Positions 12,153 through 25,900 of a stretch of DNA of 64,000 nucleotides are shown in pieces (the stretch's first letter is position 1; every line of letters begins with the position of its first letter). The position numbers and the translations under genes are program-made. The stretch is from Lingula anatina (lineage: Eukaryota; Brachiopoda; Lingulata; Lingulida; Lingulidae): NCBI RefSeq assembly GCF_001039355.2, contig NW_019776079.1:519497-583496 (forward strand). Direction: 5' to 3'. The notes under the pieces were generated by a model that was not told where the DNA came from, ran no database searches, and was given only the letters and a program-made list of their open reading frames with translations.

Positions 12153-15100
12153 ATGGGAAACAGAGACAAGAAGAAACAAAGGAGACGATCTAGATCACGA
12201 GATTCAATAGAAAGAAAGAGGAGAAAAAGGTCTGTAGATATAAGGGCAATTTGAAAAACACGTAATCAATGGCTTACCAAAGTCCCCGATTTGTTAGCAT
12301 TGTTAGTATGTTACAATACAAGATTCATTTGAATTTCAATAACTTAAAACAATCATAAACCTAATACATCGCCATTCAACAACAACTGTAATTAAATGCC
12401 CTGTACCATCACCACTGTCAGCCCTTGGGGGCATCTTGGAAACTTTAGAAGCACACAATTGTAATAATTTGTACAGACTTTGGAAACGTATGTTGCATTT
12501 TCCTTTTTTTAATTAAACAACAACTATCTCCAGCCGCAGAAGAGCAGACACTTAATGAATTACACATTGGAGAGTGTAGTGGTTAGTGTGGTCTTAATGA
12601 ATGTGAATATAAATGTAACCGTGGCACGACAACAAATGTATTGTCCTTTTAGAAAAATCTTTATTCGTACTACTGTATCTACACAGCCGATCACTGGTGT
12701 ATCTCACTTTTAATTACGCGCCAACCGCTTTTATAGTCTAGGGTCACATGACCCACGTGACATAAAAAGGGCGCTAACACCACTATGCATATTCATATCA
12801 TATATTTATATACAAGAGCTATTTATAATAAGGCACTTATATCAATGTACGCTACAATATACTATTACATATATATATATATATTTATACCCGTGAATAC
12901 ATGAAATACATGTACCCTATTACATAAAGATTTGATAATAATCTTCTTACTGCTGTATAGCCCAATTTTCATGGTCATTACAGTACAAGTCTCAAGAAGA
13001 TTCATGTAAACACCATTTAAAATGCAATTGTCAGTAGTCAAGAGTTTCAGCCAATATTTCACAATACTAATGTATCTATTGAGTTTTTGAAGCAATCCTC
13101 CCAATTCACTGTATACCACTGCCATTGTAGCTTTTTTGTTTATCCCCAATAGTAATTTACAAAAGTGCAGATGAACTTTTTCTATTTCATTAGACCTGTG
13201 AAAACCCCATGTTTCTCTTGCATAGTTCATAATTGGTAATACATAAGTGTCAAAAAGAAAAATCTCTGTTTCAACATAAATTTTCATGTTCGGACATGAG
13301 TTTCTTGCTCCATACATAGCTTTTGGAGTGCCTTGACTTGCAATAGACTTCTGAGTGAGGGAGAATTTTCCATTATAATTATGACCAGTCCTAAGTATAA
13401 AAAAATGATTCACAACCTCCAATTTTTTACCATTATAATGCCAGTTTTCATGGTCTGCCACAAAGCCACCATTTCTGAACACTACAATATAAGATTTGTC
13501 CAATCATCTGAATATAGCTTTTGGAGTGCCTTGACTTGCAATAGACTTCTGAGTGAGGGAGAATTTTCCATTATAATTATGACCAGTCCTAAGTATAAAA
13601 AATGATTCACAACCTCCAATTTTTTACCATTATAATGCCAGTTTTCATGGTCTGCCACAAAGCCACCATTTCTGAACACTACAATATAAGATTTGTCCAA
13701 TCATCTGAATATAGTTTGAGTTTGTCTAACATATTTTGGAGTTCTGTGACAGATTCTGAAAATAATACAGTGTCATCTGCATAGAGCTATAAGTACAGAT
13801 TCAAATCCCTTAACTGCAACCCATTACACTTCTCTGAGAACAGGAAGCTCTCAAGGTCATTCACCTAAATAGAATACATCAGAGGTGATAGTGCCTCCCC
13901 CTGGGGTAGACCTATGTCAACATCAAAGTAAGTGCTATTCGGGGCCTTATTTCTAACACATGCTTAAAGATGCATACAAAATCAATTTTTTGTCACAAAA
14001 ACCAACCAAATGCCAGCATATAGTTTCAAGTACTATAACTAAGAGAATTACCAAAAGGCATTGTTTAATTTTACCCGAAAATGATGTTTGATCGGATTTT
14101 TCTGTTGGCATTCTAAGCTGTATGTCAATGGGGCAGGTAAGTAGGTCACGAAAGTAGGTTAAATTTACAACCAAAAATTTAAAGAAAGGACAGTTCAAAG
14201 GTCTTTTATGGCTGATCGAGTGATCTATTCAGTTTATCCCTTAGCATGTCGAATTTATTTGAGTCATATAAGAATCTAGTAGAAGTGGTTTACATGTATT
14301 ACTGGGAATCCATGTTCCACCGATGCTCGGTTCGTATGTACCTTTAAAATTCAGTATATAAACTAACAATTATTTTTAGCAGCTTTCCAGTAAGTCCCTC
14401 TTTTATTAGTTTTCCCCATAATAAATTTCTAGTAACTGAATCAAACACTTTCACGTAATCCACGAAACAACAATATAATTGCTTTTTCCTTCTAAGCGTG
14501 TCAGCAATTACTCCACACAGGGAAAAAATGGCGTCCCATGTCCTACTCCCTGGTTTAAACCCGTATTGACTGTCAGATATTGCATCATGGTTGGCACTCC
14601 ATTTCATTAGTCTATTATTGATTACAGAGGTGAATATTTTTGTTGTATGACTTAAAAGTGAAATAACTCTATAATTGCCAGCGTCTGTAGGATCCCCTTT
14701 TTCAAATATAGGTACCATTATGGCTTTTTCCACACTGACGGAAAGATACCAATCTCTAAAATCTTATTAAATAGTTTGGTGAATGAGTGGTATGTTTATG
14801 TGTTGGAATCTTTTTATAAAACTCATTGAAAGTATGATCTAGACCTCGGCTGTTTTGAACAACTGCTTTTATTTCCTTGTTAGTAAATTCTTCATCAAGC
14901 TCTTCAAATATAGCGTGTGTCAAGTATTCATCTGCATTGTTCAGAGCACGGTTATTGGCAGGTTGGTCGTCTGACAAAGGTTTTTAAAATGTAGGAAAAA
15001 GTCGTCTGCTTCCAGTCCATTATTGTTAGTGCTTGTCCTTTTTCTAAATTTCTTGAAAAATTCCTTTGGATTGTTTTGCGCATGTATGAGATCCTATTTC

Positions 15101-18100
15101 CCTCACAATCATTAATCAATCTGTTGCAGGGTTTCTGCATGAGTTCCTGTGTGAAGGCTAAAAAGGGTTGAAAATACTTTTAAAAAGAATTAGTTTAGAC
15201 CCAATAAATATCATATTTTAATTTTTTAAAAAATTCATTTAAGGTTGTGTACCAGATGCTTTCATTAAATTAACATTTTGGTTTATCATTATGATGCCCA
15301 GATTGCAAATTATATGTTTATGTTTTTCAGTTGTTTTCTTTGAACTCTTTCATTCAGATCTGATTCTTCAGAGGTATCTGATGGTTCTTCAGACATGTCT
15401 TCAGATGATGAAAAGTATAGAAAACACAAAAGACACAGAGAAAGGTCCAGATCACATGAAAAATCGTCCAAAAAGAAAAGAAGATCAAGATCAAGGTCAA
15501 GGGAGAGGAGTAGATCTAGCAAGAATAATAGAGAGCAGAGGGAACCTGATGAACCGAACTGGAACAATATGACAAAAGAAGAGAAACAGTATGACATTTT
15601 GCTTTTCCTCTTTGAAGCAAAGTAAAATTTTGACAATGTTCATTGTTGTATTTTATGACAAATCAAATCCCTATGCTTTATTTGTATTTTATTTGAAAGA
15701 TGTTTGTTTCAGGAAGCAAAAAGAACTTCTTAAAGCATTAGAAACTCCAGAGGAGAAAAGGGCTAGGCGATTGGCTAAAAAGGTAAACAGTTGGTAATAA
15801 TTTCCAAAAAGCTTTAATTTTAGATAATGTAATAGATAGATTTAATTTTTACGATATGAATTTGTATGTTTGCAAGTAGATGTAATGCATTTACATAACT
15901 ATAAAAGTAGATAAATATCTTCATGCTTCCAACATCTGTTGCTCAGTAACTGACAAAAAAAATAATTTTGAAAAGGTCATTATATTCCATTGCTCTGAAC
16001 GTTTTCATCAAATTGGTAGGAGGTAAAGGCACGTAAAATGAAGCAGCAAATGGGATGGGATGAGGAATATCTAGGATACACAAATGAGGACAACCCCTTT
16101 GGTGATGAACGTCTCTTGAATACTTTTGTTTGGCAGAAGAAACTAGAGAAGACTGGAAAGAAGGATGAAGAGTTTCATACGTATCAGAGGCAACAGATGG
16201 AAGACACTAAAGTAATTTGTAGACTTAATGTACACAAAAGCAGAAACCTAATATATGATGAGCAAATATATTGGATAAAGAATATCAACCAGTTTGTTAG
16301 ACATGTCTTAAACCATTTACATTAATAATCAGCATTTCTGGTTTATTTGATATTTTTAAATGGAAACACAAGATAATTCTCACTTAATCTACTGTGCCTG
16401 TATTATTTGTCTTAATCAATATTCAGTGCTGTATGCACTTATGATATTCATGTTTACATTGTAGAGAGAGCTGGAAAAAGTGAAAAAGAGGAGGCTTGAA
16501 AGAGAAAAAGAAAGAGAAGAAAGAGAAAAAGAAAGGGTATGTTGGTCTATCTTTTGTCCCCTTTTTGGCATTTCTCTCGAAAGAAATATCACAAAGAACA
16601 TTTAATCCTCTATTAGCTTTTATTGATAATTGTGCTGTTTTTTAGGAAATGATGCAGAGGGACAAAGAATCAGACTACTACAAAGCCTGGGAAAGACAAG
16701 AAGATACTGTAAGTGTGGAATACCAGCATAGATTTACAATACCTTTATAAAATTACACTGATAGAGCACTTCTGATTTTGGCCAACTTTTACCTTAATTA
16801 ACCAAATAGAACAGCAAAGAGCTAGTGCCAGCTTAATAAATTTTCATTGAAGAAAAGCTATTATGACTGTTGAAAATTTAACATTGTCTACAGAATGGTC
16901 TAAATTGATCAGTTAATCCATTTTAAATAAATTTGGAGAAAAAGTATTTTTTTGCCAGAAACAAAATGTGTCAAAATGTCTTCTAAAGAGAGATTTTAAC
17001 TCCTGTAGAGCATACACTTAATCTGCCCTTCTTCTATGATTATGTAATAGTGTGTGTGTTAGTCAAGGTGTTAACATGTAAACAGGTTAGGGCCACTTCA
17101 TTTTCTCTGCTTACAAAGCTGTACCAGAGGGAAATTAGTCACCTTAAGTGATGTTTTTTATTTAAAATTAATGGTGCTGTAACTACTAACTGCATTTGTT
17201 AAATTTTCTTAAATTTTGATTTAATTGGTCTTGCAGTTCCACTTACAACAAGCTAAGCTGAGGTCGAAAATAAGAATAGAGGATGGCAGAGGTAAGTTGA
17301 CTATCACAAACTTTTCTTTTGAACCCCTTTACGGAGTTGTTAAATGATGACAATCTAAAATCTGATAAGTGAATTGAAGCCAATATTTTCTGATATTCTT
17401 CTTACTGATCTCACTGTAGATTACATTCTGTGAGGTGTTACATTACATCAATGTGCTATCTAGGACCCAGCATACAAGTATACTATTACTGGGCCCTATC
17501 ATCAATGCATTATTCAGTGCATCTCTTCATAATGGAGTTATTCCTAAGGACTTCAAAATAGTTACTATCAAAACTCTCCATCATGATCATATCACATCAG
17601 TTCTCCAAGAACCTAACCAACTTCCAGTTTCTGAAAAGAATTAAAATCTTAATATTTATTTAAGTTTACCAGAGGAGAGTGTTCCTTGTACTTTCATACA
17701 CTGTTAGTTACATCAAATCTATCAGTGACAGCAGTGAAACTTCTAAGAGATGAAGTAATTTTAATAACCAGTGATCACAGAATTGTTATTTTTATTTTTA
17801 TTTACTATTAATATTTGAGAAATAAGAAAAATCATATGATCAAGATGATTACACGATACTTGAGGTCCTTTAGGTTTGATATAACTTTATTTATCTATCT
17901 ATTATAAATAATAGTAAGATAACATGATATTCTTTAAGAAATGATAAGATAAAAAATGTTTATTTGTTGTTTAATTTATTTCCTTTTTATTTTCTCCCCA
18001 AAGCCAAACCCATAGACTTGCTGGCCAAATACATTAGTGCCGAAGATGATGATCTCACTGTGGAAATGCATGAACCTTACACATATCTCAATGTAAGTGA

Positions 18101-21100
18101 CTATGGATGGATTGCTACTATATGTAAGCTTAGAATATGATGTACATGATAGCTTACCTGCACATGTACTCTATATTGCTCTTTGTCACATGAAACAGGG
18201 TCTATTATTTTTCTCCATTTTATTAGATATGATGCTAATATTTATAAAATTAATATTTAGGGAAATTAGTCAAAAACTTTATCAAAAACTGCTTTCAGTG
18301 AATATATTCCATCAAGCTGCCTTTTCCAATATAATAATTTGCTGTGTTTGTTGTAGGGTCTAACGATAGAAGACTTGGAAGATTTACTGGAAGACATCAA
18401 GGTGTATTCAGAACTGGAGGAGGACAAGAATGCAGACTTCTGGAGAGACATTACTATAGTAACCCATGATGAACTCAGTAAACTGAGAAAAATAGACCCT
18501 AGCAGTCAGTGTAAGTTATGAAAGTATATTTCTGTGCATTGTATTTGTTTAAATATGTTTATGGATGATTATAATTAGGAGTAAAGTGGGTCATAGAGCT
18601 GCTCCCTTTTGACACAAATTAATGATTTTAGACATAACTAATCACTTAGAAGCTGCACAGTCTCACTTAAGATTATGTTGAGTGTTGGATTCAGTTTATT
18701 TTTGATATTTCAGATTATGTTGGTGACAGAAGGGAAGGTATTAACCAAGCTGTCAGTTCTGATGTGTCAAGTGTTTTCAAGGGCAAAACTCACAACCAGC
18801 TATTATTACTAAAAGAGCAGATCAAGAAGAAACTGAAAGGTGGAGAAGGGGTAGATGTTGGTGAGGTTCAGTGTTCATTTACCTATTTAAATACACTTTA
18901 TTGCCAAGATGCTTTGTTTAATTATACCTTGGCCAAATAATTATTACCCATATGTGTACATAAAAATTAATACCTTAATGATGTAGCGTTTGTAAGCACC
19001 TATGTCAAAAGCTTCTCATATTTGGCCTCTTACTCACATTTTATTTGTTACTATCTTTATTGAGGATTTTAGAGATAGAAGTGGCAAACACCTACACATA
19101 GAATTTGTTGTATCTTTAGGTTACTGGGAATCCCTCCTTGAACAGCTCAAAGCACACATGGCAAGAACAAGGTTGAGAGAGAGACATCAAGATGTCTTAA
19201 AGAGTAAACTGTTCAGGTTAAAGCAAGAGGTGGGGTTCAGGTTAAATCAAGACTTTATCTGATTCTGGCATTTATTGTTAAGATTTATAATGTATCCCAT
19301 AATGAATATTTTATTCAAGCAGATATTCATAGCTATGTCTTGCCTTCTTCAAAATTAGTGTCTTTTTCAATACTTCTGTTGCAGCAAGGAATAGAGAGTG
19401 ATCCCATATTTCCAATTATTAAACAAGAGCCAGGGACAGATGCTGGTTCCAGTGAGAGAGCAACTGAAAGGGATTCTGCAGGACCCAGTTGCTCAACTGA
19501 AATTAAAGATACAGCAACAAACAATATCAGTGAATTTAAAGAGCCTGCTCCATTGGTAGGCACTGAACAAAACCCAGAAGGGAAAGAAGAAAATGAAGAG
19601 TACGGGGAGGATGAAGAAGAGTAAGTGTGACGAATTGTATGTTTTTTTTCCAGAGAATTGTAATTTATAAAATTGAAGTTCTGTTAGCAATATTGTGGAT
19701 GTCTGAATTCTTGAAGTTTTGCTTGAAACCAACTTATATTTGCCTGACTGTTTGTTTTATTTTTTTGTGAATAGGTCTGAAGCACTTATAACTGAGGAAG
19801 ATTTGCTGGAGCAGAGCTGTGAAGAGTACCAACTAGGACAATATTCACCCAGACTGCTAAAACACTCTGACCTGGAGGCAGATACCATTGTATATGATCC
19901 TGAGGATGATATGAAAAGACTGGAGCATCTCAGATTACAAGTTAGAAGAACAGGGAAAGCACAGGTAGATGATAAACTTTTCATATTGACACAGCCCTAT
20001 GAATGTTGTTTGTAAATTCCTTTAATAGTGTATTTTGAAAGTTACTTATAGACTACATGCAATGAAAACAAGACTGTGCACTACCAGTTTCTTGCTGACA
20101 TATAAGTGATACGGGAACATATTTTGTAGCAAAGGCTTACCAAAACAGTGACTTTTTCAAAAGAAAGAATGATTCTTGTAAAATGTTTAAACAGTAATAA
20201 TAGTAATTCCCATAATGATGATCTGTTTGTTTCAGACTGACACAGAAAGAGAAAGTGAGTTTGAAAAGCGTGCCAGAGAGGGGATGAATGATGATGAAGC
20301 TACATTCAGTGTGGAGGTACAGCTAGAACAGACCATGGCTTGGTCAGATAAATACAGACCTAGGAAACCAAGGTTCTTTAACAGAGTACACACAGTAAGT
20401 TTTATGAAGCATTTGATTATAATAATTGCTACTTTGCTTTTCTGTTAAAGTTACATTTGAAGCAAGCATAGGTTTTCTGTAAGACATTAAAACAACTTTT
20501 AGTTGTTTCTTATACAATGCAAAAAAGTTGATTTGCCAAGGCAAAAAAAAAAAAAAATTAATTACTCAGTCAGTCATAAAGGAGCTAAACTGCACCTTCT
20601 TAAAATTTCTGGTCATAAATTGACCTACTTGTCCATCCCTCCAGTACATAAAAGTCTGCCAAATGAAGAGTAATGTATAGCCCATTACTGCTGCATGCAC
20701 AGTTATTCAAATGAGTCACTGAAATTATATATACCACAGAAACAAAGCAGAAAATACCTGTTCAAAAATCATTTTTGATAAATACATAAGTTATGCTATC
20801 TGAAACTATATGATGGCATTCGGTTGAGTTTTATAGCAAAAAATCTACTCCAAATGCATCTCTTAAAGTTTAAATTACCTTATCCAATTTGTTTTGTTTT
20901 GTTTTGTTAAAGGAATTTTAATTGTCTTGAAAATTTTGATTATCTTTGATACATGCTTTCACCAATTCTTTATTTTCTATAATAGGGTTTTGAATGGAAT
21001 AAATACAACCAGACTCATTATGACATGGACAACCCACCTCCAAAGATTGTCCAAGGATATAAATTCAATGTAAGTCACAGTCTTATTCAAAATTTGATAG

Positions 21101-21196
21101 TAGACATGTAGTATTGTTGACTTTTCTTTACTTCAATCATGTTTTTATTGTCAATTATCAGGTCAGGCCAATTGTAGTGGGAAATGTTGTATCTAT

Positions 21197-21232
<36 letters not shown>

Positions 21233-22021
21233 TCTTTTGTATATTTTCAGATTTTCTACCCAGATTTAATAGATAAAACAAAAACCCCACAATTTAGTTT
21301 GGTAAGTATTTTTACTACTTCATGTTGTGGTTTATATTAAAAAAACCCAAAAATAAATAAATGAAGATTTTAATTGGATCATTCCTAAATTATGATAAAT
21401 ACAAATTGGTAACTATTGCTCCAAAATATTTTCATAATTTTAATACCTGTATTCCAGACACCATGTGCAGACAATAAGGACTTTGCTACTCTAAAGTTCA
21501 GTGCAGGACCACCATATGAGGTAGAGATCAGTGCATGCTTTTATAGGAATTTTAACTGTCTGAAAGAGTAAAATATGGAAGTGCTTTTCTTAAATTGTAA
21601 GATTTATAAGTTTTATACGAACTTCTCTAATAGAAGTATAAGCATTCCACACAAATGTATGTAGATTGTAACTAGTCCTTATTTATCTTAGAGTTAGTAA
21701 CTTGAGAGCCAATATGCCAGTGGTTTTAATCACCTTTTCAGGTTGTTAATACAGACTCTGCCTGCAAAATAGTAGCCAAACAATAATTTCACTGTAGTTG
21801 TTGATTAAAGAAATTGCCCTCGCACTATCTGAGTGAATTACTCAGTTTATGTAAGTCCTTATTCACCAATGTATAATTTTAAAATTTCTTTTTAGGATAT
21901 AGCTTTCAAGATAGTAAGCAGAGAGTGGGAATGTTCATACAAGAAGGGATTCCGTTGTCAATTCCATAATAACATTTTTCAACTGTGGTTCCACTTTAAA
22001 CGGTACAGATACAGGCGGTGA
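12153..22021 (+). CDS. CACTIN: Cactin, spliceosome-associated protein
   Basis: Cactin joins the catalytic spliceosome and is needed for efficient splicing; in flies it binds the I-kB protein Cactus. Eighteen phase-consistent exons: 12153-12229, 15358-15588, 15713-15782, 16020-16211, 16465-16536, 16646-16708, 17237-17291, 18004-18092, 18357-18510, 18714-18860, 19120-19229, 19385-19620, 19775-19964, 20236-20394, 20986-21069, 21251-21301, 21458-21520, 21896-22021. The product is 722 residues (human 758). The N-terminus is SR-like and basic. The middle domain includes GWDEEYLGYTNEDNPFGDE, a charged Arg/Glu helix and FHLQQAKLRSKIRIEDGR. The invariant C-terminal domain has WSDKYRPRKPRFFNRVHTGF and ends in WFHFKRYRYRR. 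The acidic linker in exons 12-13 is variable, as in homologues. Nothing is missing. Confidence 0.98.
12940..15135 (-). mobile_element. Decayed non-LTR retrotransposon (LINE) in CACTIN intron 1
   Basis: Pieces of a reverse-transcriptase ORF lie antisense to CACTIN. In order they are a linker (15135-14950), an RT N-terminal part with PIFEKGDPTDAGNYRVISLL (about 14710-14640), the catalytic FVDYVKVFDSV (about 14475-14440), a YADD box (LYADDTVLF, about 13787-13760), and a C-terminal segment (YVLPIMNYARETWGFHR, near 13230-13180). Frames are broken by stops and shifts, and the 13950-14340 segment does not read as RT, so another insertion is likely there. No endonuclease domain is seen. The RT type fits RTE/CR1-like elements, but I cannot place it more exactly. 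Confidence 0.85.
13320..13714. repeat. 198-bp tandem duplication inside the LINE relic
   Basis: The unit starting at 13320 repeats at 13518. The two differ by one base in an A-run (7 versus 6) and otherwise look identical to the end near 13714. Such identity within an otherwise decayed element means a recent duplication or an assembly slip. Confidence 0.9.
17400..17645 (+). mobile_element. Possible reverse-transcriptase fragment in CACTIN intron 7
   Basis: A short open frame reads INALFSASLHNGVIPKDFK and then NQLPVSEKN. This resembles the start of the RT domain of CR1/Rex-type LINEs, where a helix ending in G-V-F/I-P is followed by a Y-R-P-V-S motif. It is short and the motif is degenerate, so this is a weak call. 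Confidence 0.4.
21201..21230. repeat. (AT)n microsatellite in CACTIN intron 15
   Basis: Thirty bases of alternating A and T, 20 bp before the acceptor of exon 16 (21251). It occupies the region where the branch point and polypyrimidine tract would lie. Confidence 0.95.
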
Positions 22022-22911
22022 TGGACATGTCTGCAGGAACTGAATATTGTGGTGGGCCTTTTGGGGGATCAGCACTATCCTCTCATTTTTAGATTTGAAT
22101 GTATTGAAAGAGTTTGGAAATAACAAAGTTACTGAACTCAATGTCACTTGAATTATGCCTTCTTGTAGAAAAAATTATCTATTTACAGAAGTTAATGAAC
22201 ATTGCTTCAATAATATATATTTTATAGTAGGAATGAAGGCATTATCAACAGATTGTACAGGTGTGAATAAAGACAAATAAGAAGGATTAAATTTATCCTT
22301 TTCCTCAATAAAATATAGCGATGATTTTTTGGTAATTATTTGGATGGAGGAAGTTTTCTAAAATAGTTCATGTGAAAGACCGGTTGAAACATAGACCAAA
22401 CAGTTTGAAAGTAGGCAGAAGTCAAACAGTAGGTTAATCAAAATATGTCAAGTCATTGGATATTACTTTTCTGAAAATAAAACCTCTATATCTCATTTTC
22501 AATAATGCACTTAACCAAATCATTTAGCTTGTTTTAAAAGTATTCCACATCAACGCTTGTATTACTACAACAACAGTCATATCTTAGGGATGCAATGAGG
22601 TTTGTTCATATTTTGATACACAGAATCTTACAAAAAATGTAACATACATCTTGATCTATCATGACTTTGCTATTGACATCGATGTCGTGCCCATTAATCT
22701 TTGAAATTGAAAAATGCACGTTTTATATCTACAAGTACAGAAGAAATGCTTTCAGTAAATAAACCTCATATTCCCATTTCTTTTTTTTTTATTATTTCAA
22801 TATATCATTTTATTTATTTGCACACCCCTACACCTTCCACAATTCATTTCAAACTATTGCTTGATATAACAGGAATATTTAAGTGGAAATACCTGTATAA
22901 CTGTGATTATC
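22022..22911. other. Convergent 3' ends of CACTIN and LINS1
   Basis: No exon is seen. CACTIN has AATAAA signals at 22266-22271 and 22307-22312. Minus-strand signals for LINS1 (plus TTTATT) lie near 22810. The 890 bp between the two stops therefore hold two facing 3' UTRs. Confidence 0.6.
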
Positions 22912-25900
22912 TTATCTTTCATAAAGGCATTCCACTTGTGAAATAAGTTTTAGTAATGGATGTACATTGAAAGGAATTAGATTTTGAACAGACATTCTCT
23001 CTAATGACATCTTCAGTCTGATAAACACACCTAATGTTTGGTCAAGTGCACTTTCTCTCACTGAAAGCATGCTATTTCTTTCCAATTCACCCTCGTAGTC
23101 TTGCTCACTTTCACTATCCGAGTAATCAACAAGATTTACTGTTGCAGTAAATCCACATTTTGATTCCATATGTGATGTATCTTTAGATTTTGATGAAACA
23201 GTTTTACATCTGTCTGCTGATGTCTTTTCATGGAGTTCATCATTTCCAACTATATTAGTTATTTTTTTACCAGAACTGTGGCTTTCCTCTGAAGTCCAAA
23301 AACTACAATTACCAGACTTTGCACTTTCTTTACTAATTAAGAGCATGTCTGCTAAACTGCTGGTAGAGTCTTTACCAAGACTTGACTGAAATCCCATCCA
23401 ATCATGTTGAACTAGTTTTAGATACTTCACCAGATAGACCAAGAAGCATGTCTCTGGTGATATTAACATGTCCAGAAGGACAGTATGGTCATGTGATATG
23501 GTGGACAGGAACAAAGAAAGGATCAAGTGAGGGTTTGGAGAGCTGCAATATAAAAGGAACGAGAAATTAAAATAACTGTGTACATAAATAATAAGACACA
23601 GACTTTCAAAATCCCAGCAGGCATTTAACTCCAATAAAACAATTGTTATCTTATGCTAGTGACACTGACTATATTATCTTTACCTTCTATAAAACATAGA
23701 GAAATAATTCTCAAAAATTATGAAATATAATATAAAATGGTCAATTTTACCTGTCTTGAGACCTTAAATAAACCACCAACAAGTAGAGCATGGCTTCCAC
23801 CATTAAGTCATCTTGATCTATAAATATCTCTTGTAACAGTTGACACCATGTAAAAGTGGTTCCTGTTTGGAGAGTGTCACTTGAAAATTGGAGTACACTG
23901 TCAAGGCATTTTCCTACTAGCTCAATAATGTGCGCCTTTTCTAGAAGAACAATTAAGATATCACAAAAATTGCTAAAATTACCAAATTAATGTACCTAGA
24001 CAGTGACACATGACAAGTTTAGCATGAATACTACAAACAACAACTACATTGAAATTTAAATGTAGCAAGATGAAAACAATTTCCACTGTAGCTAAGATTT
24101 GTAGAAAAAATATCAATTACATATGGTGTTTAATGATTTGAACAGCATAACAGGTTCAACCCTGAATGTGTTTGATAAAACAATCAAACACTGTTAGCAC
24201 TTGATATAAAGTCTCTAATGGACCTTTTTTCTACTAAAAAAAAGATTGGTTTGAAAACATCTGCATTAGTCTACCTGCTATTTTTTCCAATGCTGCAGAA
24301 GATTTCAACACCAGTAAACAAATGTATCTGAGAAGAGAAATGTCACTGGAGCCATAATATTCTTCACTAGCAAGAATACTGGTTCCACCAAAGCCAGCAA
24401 ATCCTTTAGGCAAGTGTAATTTCTTTAACCAACCTTCAGCTACCCTCTGCTGAATCATCAAGGCCAGACTCTCAGTTCTAGCTTGATTGTCCAAACCATC
24501 AGGGTGACCTAGACAGCAGAGGTATATGTCTATAATTTTTCTTCTGATAAATCTTTGTTTCATGGAAGTGCACGCTAAGGCATCAAGCAGGATGTCAGGG
24601 TCTGTATACACAAACACCAGACACTTGTGTTCAGTAATCCCACTGCCTAAAATCTGCTTCACTTTGGAATTCAGACTCAATTTTACAATGGCAAGCCACA
24701 AAGACAAGAATGATTCTTGTGTGAGGTTATTCCATCTATGCCACTTATCCATTAGGTTTGGTACAACAGAATTCCAATGTTTATCGACAATGGTCAATAA
24801 ATTTGACACAGTGTTGATGTCAATCTCTAACATGCTATTTATGCCATCAGATTCTTGAGTATGTTGTTTCTGACAGAGTGGAAAATTTCCCTTTGAGGGT
24901 GCTGGCAGTGTTCTTATTAAACTTGACTTGGGTAGTTCCAGGCCTCTCTTCCAATCAGACAGGAAACGATGAAATAATTCAAATACATATCCTGTACTTT
25001 CACTTTCTGCTTTCAGTGCTGCATCTAAAGCTTCAAAGAATCCTGCAAAGACTGACTATGAAAAGAAAGGGATTTTGATTAATTAAAATATCAAAATATA
25101 TTTCAGAGAATTCTAACAGATACCTGTTCATTTTTTCTTACTTCTAAAATTTTATACTAAGCAATATCACAAAATTTTGAGACACACCTGGGCTGGTAGA
25201 CATTTCAATGCAGACTGTGCAGCATTATTGGCAGCATATCTTATATACTTGTCTGGACTTTTTAAAAACCTAGACTGAAATGAAAAAATACCTAAAGATG
25301 CAGAGTGTACATGGACTGATGTTTACTCACCAAACTCTTTTATATTCTAATATGCTCCAATGTTTGTATAATATTATATGTCTTTGGGACCATTCACATG
25401 AAAAATCTATTTTCTAAAAATCTAAAAATCTATTGGCGGTATCTTGTGATCACGGTCTGTACCCTGAATACCCCACGGCGTAATTACTGGCAGCGTGAGC
25501 CAGTTACTTCCAAAGCTGTTATCAATTCTTGGCTGCGCTTGGACGAGATTCTGACACCTTGACGCATGTGCAGTAATATCTCTAAGCTGTGGAGTTCATC
25601 AGTTTAGTTGTGACGACTCAAGCATACAGACGCGTAATATGGCTAGTGTTAGTGCTTGTTGTTGCACAAAATCGACAAACACTTTTTTCAAAACAACTGC
25701 AACCGCCATTTACTTTCTAACTTCCTACTGCACATGTGTCAAGGTATGAAAATCTCCTCCTAGAGCAGCCAAGAATTAATTACAGCTTTGGAAGTAACTC
25801 GCTCCCTCTGCTAGTTAATAACACAGCGGAGTATTCAGGGCACAGACTGTGATCACTAGATACCTCCAATAGATTTTTAGATTTTAAAAAAACAGATTTT

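Noticed and set aside
15310-15636. Minus-strand frame rich in Leu/Ser/Asp opposite CACTIN exon 2
   Set aside because: It is the antisense of the SR-repeat coding region; the plus frame has splice sites and family similarity.
22701-22946. Plus-strand frame between CACTIN and LINS1
   Set aside because: It overlaps the end of LINS1 exon 5 in antisense and has low-complexity AT-rich composition.
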